Below are positions 6,726-11,670 of a stretch of DNA of 11,670 nt, piece after piece. The translations under genes were made by a program, and so were the position numbers. Every line of letters begins with the position of its first letter. The stretch's first letter is position 1. Below the pieces are notes generated by a model. That model made no database searches. It saw only the letters and a program-made list of their open reading frames with translations, and was not told where the DNA came from. Source of the stretch: CAYWPG01 sp964460035. GTDB taxonomy: Bacteria; Pseudomonadota; Gammaproteobacteria; Nitrococcales; AK92. The DNA is taken from positions 1 through 11,670 of the forward strand of contig CAYWPG010000058.1 in the NCBI GenBank assembly GCA_964460035.1, in the 5' to 3' direction.

Positions 6726-9485
6726 TTACTCCTGCACCAGAGCCGGCCCCTCGGCCTTCATGTGATGCTCGCTGCTTGCTTCCACCGCTTTGAGCGCGAA
6801 GAAGAACGTCGCGCCCATGCCGACTTTAGCATCGGCCCACACGCGCCCCCCGTGCATGTTTATGATGCGCCGCACCGTAGCCAAGCCAATGCCATTGCCT
6901 TCGAATTCATCGGCGGTATGAAGGCGCTGGAATGGAGCGAACAGCTTATTGGCATAGCGTGTGTCGAACCCGGCGCCGTTGTCGGCGACGAAGAACACGC
7001 TCTCCCGCCCTTCCCGGTACCCCCCGAAACGCACACGCGCCGCCGGGTTGTAGGCGGTGAACTTCCAGGCGTTGGCGAGCAGATTCTCCAGCACGATACG
7101 TAACAGTTTGGCGTCTCCCACCGCTATCAGTTGCGGCTCGATCTCGACGGCTACGGCTCGATCGCGGCCGCTGCTGCGCAAATCCTCTATCACCGATTGC
7201 GCCAGGCTGCTCAGGTCGACGGTACTCGTATGCAAGGGTTGGCGGCCAATGTACGCCAGACGCAGCAGGTCATCGATCAGCTGTCCCATGCGTTCGCTTG
7301 CACGCACGATGCGCTCGAGATAATCCTTCGCCTCGCTGTTCAGCCGAGCCCCATGCTGATCCAGCAGTAGCTTGCTGAACCCATCTATACGGCGCAGCGG
7401 TGCCCGCAAGTCGTGAGACACCGAGTAGGTAAACGCTTCCAGTTCGCGGTTAGCTCCCTCCAACGCCGCGGTACGCTCCGCAACTTGTTGCTCCAACGAG
7501 TCATTCAGCCTGAGCAGTTCGGCCTCCGCCTCGCGCCGTCGCCGCTCTTCCCCTTGTGCCTGTAAAGCGAAGGAGACATCCCCTGCCAGCGATTCCATCA
7601 ACTCGACGATGTCGCCGCTGAAATAGCCTGGCTCGCGCGAGTAGACGCACAGCACGGCTACCGCTGAATCCCCCTCTATCAGCGGCAACACGGCGCAGGA
7701 CTTTAGCCCCCAGTCGTATGCCCGACACCCGTCGGGTGGTGGCTCTTGCATGTCCAGGTCATCGAGTTGCTGATAGATGCCACTGCGCCACGTTTGAAAA
7801 ACCTGCGCGATGGGTCCGGCCTGTTCACCCGCGGCAAGTAGGGGAACACGCAGACCATCGCAATATCCGGCGGCGGCACCTTCCGCCACCAACGGCAGGA
7901 TCTCGGCACCGTCTGCGGACGGCGCGCCTACCCAGGCGAGTTCCAGCCCGCCGATCTCGACAATGATGCGGCATACGGCGTGAAACAGCGCGCTCCGATC
8001 CCGCGCCCGGACGATCGCCTTGTTCGCCTCGTTCAACACCGCGTACAGACGCGTGATGCGGGCAAGCTCCAACTCCGCGGTCTTGCGAGTCGTAATGTCC
8101 TGCATCGTGCCGAACATTCTCGCCGGCTGGCCGTGAGCGTTCTTGAGCAGCCGCCCCTGACTCTGGACATAGCGCACACTTCCGTCCGCGGTAACGATGC
8201 GGTGCTCTACTACATACGGCTCTCCGGTCGCGAGGGTCTCTTCTATTGCCGCCTTAACACGTTCCCGGTCTTCGTCCGCAACACGTGCTAGAGAAGCCTC
8301 GATGGAATGGGCCGCTCCATCGAGAGAGAGACCATAGATCCGGTATGTCTCCGCGGACCAGTACACCTCCCCGGTGTCGAGATTCCACTCCCAGTGCCCC
8401 AAATTCGCTACCCGCTCGGCCTCGGCAAAGCGTGCCTCGCTGGCGCGTAGCGCCTCCTCTACGTGCCGCCGCCGCGAGATATCGACCATCGACAAGCGTA
8501 TTCCCAAACGCTTGCCCGAGTCGCCGAAAATGGGCTGCCAGTCCATACGGACCCAGCGGGTTTGCCCGTCCTTCCGTACGATCCGTACCTCCTCGCCGCC
8601 GCCCGCTTGCCCACGCAGGAACCGCTCCCGAATAGCGGCTGCCCGCAAGCGGTCTTCCGGGTGTATAAGCACCCAGGGGTAATCTTCCGTGTGGAAGCAT
8701 TCGGCGGTGGTGTAGCCCGCAACTCGCTCCACAGAGGGGTTGACCCACCGCAGCCGCCCGCTTTGATCGATCCAGGACTCCCAGCTCAAGGTGTAATCGG
8801 CAATCGCTCGGAACTCTTCGCGTGCCTCCTGCAACGCTTTCACCCGTTCCGCAAGTATGTCTGCGATCCGATTGAACTCACGGGCCAGGCCTCCGATTGC
8901 GTCCGCGCGCGCCACAGGAGCGCGTGCGCTAAGGTCGCCTTGAGCCCAGGCGCGTGTAGTCCGGTACAGAGCGTAGAGACTGTGCGTCAGGGAATGAGTA
9001 AGCAGCCAGAGCAGGAGCAGCGTACCCGCGACGCCTATTGCTACGATAGGCACGGCTTGCTTGATCAGCGCGAGCGTGGCTTCCTGCACCGGGCGCAGAG
9101 GCGTCGCGATTTCGAGGCTCCCGTAAAAGCGTCCGTCCTGCTCAAGCCTGAAGCTCCTGATCGCATGCGTACGCGGGTTGGGCTTAGCCAAGTCGTCGCT
9201 CCCGCGACTGACGACGAGCTGTCCTAGCTCGTCGTAAAGCGACACATGGGAAAACATACCCAGCGTTGCGCCCGCGTCGATGGCCATGGGCAAATGAGCA
9301 TGATCGCCGCGGGCAAACGCGTCGAGCAAAGAACGTTGTAATGCCGTGCCTTGCCGCTCCAGTCGCGAGTCGAAACTGGTCTGTATCTGGTTCGCACTAC
9401 TCCAGACCAGCATCGAAGCGACGCCGAACTGGGCAACGACTATAAGGAGCATGAGCTTGCCGCGAAAACGCCCGAACCTGTTCAC
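6726..9485 (-). CDS. Membrane multisensor histidine kinase (HAMP-PAS-PAS-GAF-HisKA-HATPase)
   Basis: Large inner-membrane sensor kinase of 919 residues. Membrane segments at about 10-28 and 143-163 flank a periplasmic sensor of about 110 residues that I cannot assign to a ligand. A HAMP domain (about 163-218) follows. Then come two PAS domains, about 222-340 (ending MVDISRRRHVEE) and 350-470 (NLGHWEWNLDTG to MQDITTRK), and a GAF domain (about 480-645). The kinase core has His691 in SVSHDLRAPLR, N-box ENLLANAWKFT (Asn805), DNGAGF (835-840) and GNGIGL (863-868). The DLRAPLR-type core resembles that of bacteriophytochrome-like kinases, but the GAF shows no phytochrome signature that I recognise. 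The GTG start is fixed by GAGGAG five bases upstream. No receiver is fused, so its targets are probably the receivers of the flanking genes. Confidence 0.93.
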   Translation of the reverse strand: MNRFGRFRGKLMLLIVVAQFGVASMLVWSSANQIQTSFDSRLERQGTALQRSLLDAFARGDHAHLPMAIDAGATLGMFSHVSLYDELGQLVVSRGSDDLAKPNPRTHAIRSFRLEQDGRFYGSLEIATPLRPVQEATLALIKQAVPIVAIGVAGTLLLLWLLTHSLTHSLYALYRTTRAWAQGDLSARAPVARADAIGGLAREFNRIADILAERVKALQEAREEFRAIADYTLSWESWIDQSGRLRWVNPSVERVAGYTTAECFHTEDYPWVLIHPEDRLRAAAIRERFLRGQAGGGEEVRIVRKDGQTRWVRMDWQPIFGDSGKRLGIRLSMVDISRRRHVEEALRASEARFAEAERVANLGHWEWNLDTGEVYWSAETYRIYGLSLDGAAHSIEASLARVADEDRERVKAAIEETLATGEPYVVEHRIVTADGSVRYVQSQGRLLKNAHGQPARMFGTMQDITTRKTAELELARITRLYAVLNEANKAIVRARDRSALFHAVCRIIVEIGGLELAWVGAPSADGAEILPLVAEGAAAGYCDGLRVPLLAAGEQAGPIAQVFQTWRSGIYQQLDDLDMQEPPPDGCRAYDWGLKSCAVLPLIEGDSAVAVLCVYSREPGYFSGDIVELMESLAGDVSFALQAQGEERRRREAEAELLRLNDSLEQQVAERTAALEGANRELEAFTYSVSHDLRAPLRRIDGFSKLLLDQHGARLNSEAKDYLERIVRASERMGQLIDDLLRLAYIGRQPLHTSTVDLSSLAQSVIEDLRSSGRDRAVAVEIEPQLIAVGDAKLLRIVLENLLANAWKFTAYNPAARVRFGGYREGRESVFFVADNGAGFDTRYANKLFAPFQRLHTADEFEGNGIGLATVRRIINMHGGRVWADAKVGMGATFFFALKAVEASSEHHMKAEGPALVQE

Positions 9486-9784
9486 CGCATCTCCTCACGC
9501 AAGCACATCTTCATTGCGGGAGCGTGCGCGATAAAGCGGCTCGGCTCGATGGCGCCGGTACCGCGGGCAATGCCCCCGGACTCGCGGATCCCCACTGCCG
9601 AAACCGTGTGCCTACGCAACGAATCTCGCCCTGGCGGGAACGGCATACGAAGTGATGGTGGGATAAGCGGACCGGGCACGGTAACGCCCAATGCCGCGGC
9701 AATAGCGGCGGTCGCTAGCGGGATACTCTCGATCGCCATGCGCCGACGCGCCTCTCCTCGGCGCCGCCCCATTGCAGTCCTCAC
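9482..9784 (-). CDS. Possible small protein ahead of the membrane kinase
   Basis: Not recognised. An open frame of 100 codons from GTG 9784, or 85 codons from ATG 9739. Its TGA overlaps the kinase GTG by four bases (GTGA), the usual sign of coupled translation. The ATG at 9739 has GAGGAGAG about 11 bases upstream, and the GTG at 9784 has a G-rich run. From the ATG the protein begins with a hydrophobic stretch (IPLATAAIAAALGVTV), then Pro and Arg-rich sequence, suggesting a short secreted or membrane peptide. By hand count about 60 of 85 codons end in G or C, compatible with coding but not decisive. The frame could equally be chance in GC-rich DNA. Without it the 375 bases between the EAL gene and the kinase have no gene. 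Confidence 0.35.
   Translation of the reverse strand: MRTAMGRRRGEARRRMAIESIPLATAAIAAALGVTVPGPLIPPSLRMPFPPGRDSLRRHTVSAVGIRESGGIARGTGAIEPSRFIAHAPAMKMCLREEMR
9491..9496 (-). promoter_or_regulatory. Strong Shine-Dalgarno deciding the kinase GTG start
   Basis: GAGGAG on the minus strand ends five bases before the GTG at 9485. It is the strongest ribosome site near any start in the window. It supports GTG as the true initiator of the 919-residue kinase and lies inside the preceding small open frame. Confidence 0.75.
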
Positions 9785-9820
9785 AACGCCCCCCCTGCGT
9801 TCTGTCCGGACCTTTCAAGA

Positions 9821-9832
9821 AGCGTCGACGCT
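9821..9832. repeat. 12-base perfect palindrome AGCGTCGACGCT
   Basis: AGCGTCGACGCT is its own reverse complement. It lies in the 76-base spacer after the EAL gene stop, and a second short palindrome, GTCCGGAC, lies nearby at 9804-9811. There is no loop or T-run for a normal terminator. It may be an operator, a weak RNA structure or chance in GC-rich DNA. Confidence 0.3.
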
Positions 9833-9860
9833 AGCGCCAATCGGAAGTTCCGCGCATGAC

Positions 9861-11591
9861 TTATATCAACTCGGGCCTAGCAGGTCGGCCCAGATAGTAC
9901 CCTTGAGCGTACTCACAGTGAAGATCGCGCAGGAAGCGGGCATGTTCCGCGCACTCTACACCCTCAGCGACCACTTCCAACCCTAGCTCGTGGGCCATGG
10001 CGATCGCGGCACGCACTAAGGCCCTATCGCGTGGATCGGCATCCATGCCCTGCACGAATACCTTGTCGATCTTGAGCTTGTCGAGCGTAAAGTGCTTCAA
10101 GTAGGCCAGCGAAGAATAACCGGTGCCAAAGTCGTCCAATGCTACGCTGACTCCAAGTTGGCGCAGCTCGCCCAGTGCATGGACCACCCGGGCTTGATTC
10201 GTTGCCGCTATGCTCTCCGTGATTTCCAGCTCCAGCGCCTCGGCGGGAATCGCCGCATCCCGAAGCGCTGCTTTCACGGTCTGTACCAGGCCATCGTCCT
10301 CCAGCTGCAGCATCGCAACATTGACCGCGACACGCGCATTGCGCCAGCCATGACGGCGCCATTGCGCGGCTTGCTGGCAGGCGCTGCGGATCACCCAGTT
10401 GCCGACAGGGACAATAAGCCCGCTTTGCTCCAGCGTAGGTACGAACGTGGTCGGCAGGATTATGCCCAGTTCAGGATGATGCCAGCGCAACAACGCTTCC
10501 GCTGCGACTTTCCGCCCACTGCGCAAATCGAACTGAGGCTGATAGACAAGGAAGAATTCGTCTCGTTGCAGTGCTCGCTGCAACGCATCCAGGCGATGAG
10601 GCTCGGCGGGCGCGCTCGCCATAGTTTCGTCGAACAGCTCGCCAGGAGAGTCGTCGTATATGGATTTCTCCAAGGCAATCTGCGCGCGACTAAGCAACTG
10701 CACGCCCACTAGACCATGCTCGGGATAAAGGCAGGCGCCGATATTCCATCGCAACGGCAATGTCGTGCCGTCCATCAGGGCGGCACGGGGTAGCCGCAGT
10801 CGCAGCTCATCGATCCAGCGCAATAGTCCGGGCGCGCCATCCCCTGCTGCGACGATCATCGCAAAGCGCTGATCGCCCAATGCGGCCAGGCGCGTATTGG
10901 GCGGCACGCAGCGCCGCAACTGCTCGGACAACCGAACCAGCAGGCTGATGTGGGCGGATGAGCCGATACGGCTCGCCGCGTGGTCCGAGTACCGCGCCTC
11001 CGCTATGACTACCGCAAAGCGCTCCGCCGGCCGCGCCGCGGAAATGCGATCGAGCTCGCGGAGAAAGCGTCGCTCGTTCGGCAAGCCGGTAACGGCGTCA
11101 AAATAGGCGGCACGCTCGATATACGGTGTTGATGCAGTCCTCCCCTGGCCTGCCGAGCGTTGTTCGCGCAGCGCACGTCGAATAACGCTCGGCAGGGTTG
11201 CCAGGCTGCTCTTGCTGACTACTGCGTCAACGCCGGCGGCTAGGGCGTCGAGGCTGTCCTGATCGCTAAAAGCGCCGGAAACAACGATGAAAGGAAGCTC
11301 CGGTCTACGAGCTCGCACCAGGGCAAGCGCGCTGCGAGAATCGAAGGCCGGCAGGTAGTGGTCGCATAGCACCAAGTCCCAGTCCGCCTGCTGCAGCGCC
11401 TGCTCCAGCTCGGTCCCCGTCATCACACGGCGCCAATCGCATCGAATTCCGGCGGCTCGAAGCGCACTTATCGTGAGCTCCAGGTCGTCCTCGTCGTCCT
11501 CGACGATCAGCACTCTCAAGCCAGAGCCGGGGAGGAGCTCATCGCCTTCCCCAGCATCGAACTCCGGACTCTGGATCTGTTCCAGCCTCAT
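9861..11591 (-). CDS. Receiver-GGDEF-EAL response regulator, probable c-di-GMP phosphodiesterase
   Basis: A 576-residue soluble regulator. The receiver (about 25-145) has EDD at 31-33, phosphoacceptor Asp77 in DLVLCDHYLP, VSG at 104-106 and Lys127. The GGDEF-like domain (about 155-320) begins DAVTGLPNERRF, but its catalytic motif reads GDQRF (239-243) and the metal-binding region is also altered, so cyclase activity is unlikely. The EAL domain (about 333-576) keeps the expected catalytic set: Glu365 in AEALLR, Asn424, Glu456 in LEITES, Asp486-Asp487 in DDFGTGYSS, Lys507 in KIDKVF, Glu543 in AEGVE and Gln563. Phosphorylation of the receiver probably controls hydrolysis of c-di-GMP to pGpG. The ATG lies three bases after the stop of the receptor at the right edge, with no clear ribosome site of its own, which suggests re-initiation within one operon. 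Confidence 0.94.
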   Translation of the reverse strand: MRLEQIQSPEFDAGEGDELLPGSGLRVLIVEDDEDDLELTISALRAAGIRCDWRRVMTGTELEQALQQADWDLVLCDHYLPAFDSRSALALVRARRPELPFIVVSGAFSDQDSLDALAAGVDAVVSKSSLATLPSVIRRALREQRSAGQGRTASTPYIERAAYFDAVTGLPNERRFLRELDRISAARPAERFAVVIAEARYSDHAASRIGSSAHISLLVRLSEQLRRCVPPNTRLAALGDQRFAMIVAAGDGAPGLLRWIDELRLRLPRAALMDGTTLPLRWNIGACLYPEHGLVGVQLLSRAQIALEKSIYDDSPGELFDETMASAPAEPHRLDALQRALQRDEFFLVYQPQFDLRSGRKVAAEALLRWHHPELGIILPTTFVPTLEQSGLIVPVGNWVIRSACQQAAQWRRHGWRNARVAVNVAMLQLEDDGLVQTVKAALRDAAIPAEALELEITESIAATNQARVVHALGELRQLGVSVALDDFGTGYSSLAYLKHFTLDKLKIDKVFVQGMDADPRDRALVRAAIAMAHELGLEVVAEGVECAEHARFLRDLHCEYAQGYYLGRPARPELI

Positions 11592-11594
11592 CGC

Positions 11595-11670
11595 TCACGC
11601 GTTCGTGCGTTGCCGGAAGAACCGCATGGTTTGCTCAAGCTGCGCGGCCTGCGCGGAGAGCTCCTCGGCG
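11595..11670 (-). CDS. Methyl-accepting chemotaxis protein, C-terminal fragment
   Basis: The last 24 codons of a gene entering from the right edge. The frame reads AEELSAQAAQLEQTMRFFRQ and then RTNA before TGA at 11595-11597. It matches the end of the signalling domain of the receptor at 2003-3631, which has AEEMSAQAHQLQKLMEFFKL. The tail after the helix is very short, with no CheR/CheB docking pentapeptide. The sensor domain is outside the window. The stop is three bases before the receiver-GGDEF-EAL gene, tying a chemoreceptor to a c-di-GMP enzyme in one transcript. Confidence 0.8.
   Translation of the reverse strand, partial: AEELSAQAAQLEQTMRFFRQRTNA

Noticed and set aside
6726..9485. Bacteriophytochrome identity for the large kinase
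   Set aside because: The kinase core is similar, but there is no PAS-GAF-PHY order and no chromophore-binding motif that I can recognise. Membrane segments and HAMP argue against it.
9351..9986. Plus-strand open frame of 211 codons spanning the gap between the EAL gene and the membrane kinase
   Set aside because: It overlaps the certain ends of both minus-strand genes and shows no family features.

Overview
The window is a dense signal-transduction locus from a high-GC (by eye about 60%) Gram-negative bacterium, most likely a motile beta- or gammaproteobacterium. The evidence is the protein families (methyl-accepting chemotaxis proteins, CheW, HisKA and HisKA_3 kinases, GGDEF/EAL enzymes), the short GGAG-type ribosome sites and the GC-rich codon ends. 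No species can be named from the sequence alone. Every convincing gene lies on the minus strand, so the locus reads from high to low coordinates. I saw no rRNA, tRNA, CRISPR array, insertion sequence or integrase.

Reading in the direction of transcription: the right edge (11670-11595) holds only the last 24 codons of a chemoreceptor. Three bases later starts a receiver-GGDEF-EAL protein (11591-9861) whose GGDEF motif is degraded and whose EAL motif is intact, so it is probably a c-di-GMP phosphodiesterase. A doubtful small ORF (9784-9482) overlaps by 4 bases (GTGA) a large membrane histidine kinase (9485-6726; HAMP, two PAS, GAF, HisKA, HATPase). Eight bases further is a soluble receiver-PAS-HisKA_3 kinase (6717-5080). 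It overlaps by 4 bases (ATGA) a PAS-GGDEF diguanylate cyclase (5083-4157). The close packing suggests one operon, with the only noticeable spacer at 9785-9860.

A 525-base stretch without a convincing gene (3632-4156) separates this from a second unit: a full-length chemoreceptor (start best read as GTG at 3631) and a CheW whose Shine-Dalgarno sequence includes the receptor's stop codon. After a 274-base gap comes the N-terminal part of a third chemoreceptor with a double-Cache sensor domain (1191 to the left edge). Its frame is broken twice, each time at a run of C or G, so sequencing error and real decay are both possible.

Working model (inference): the membrane kinase (HisKA type) phosphorylates the receivers of the HisKA_3 kinase and of the EAL protein. 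These receivers resemble each other closely. One sensory input would thus drive c-di-GMP breakdown and a second kinase, while the coupled PAS-GGDEF protein makes c-di-GMP. The surrounding receptors and CheW link the locus to chemotaxis. No CheA, CheY, CheR, CheB or DNA-binding response regulator is present, so those partners must lie elsewhere. The families are all known; what stands out is their combination, not a new class of system.
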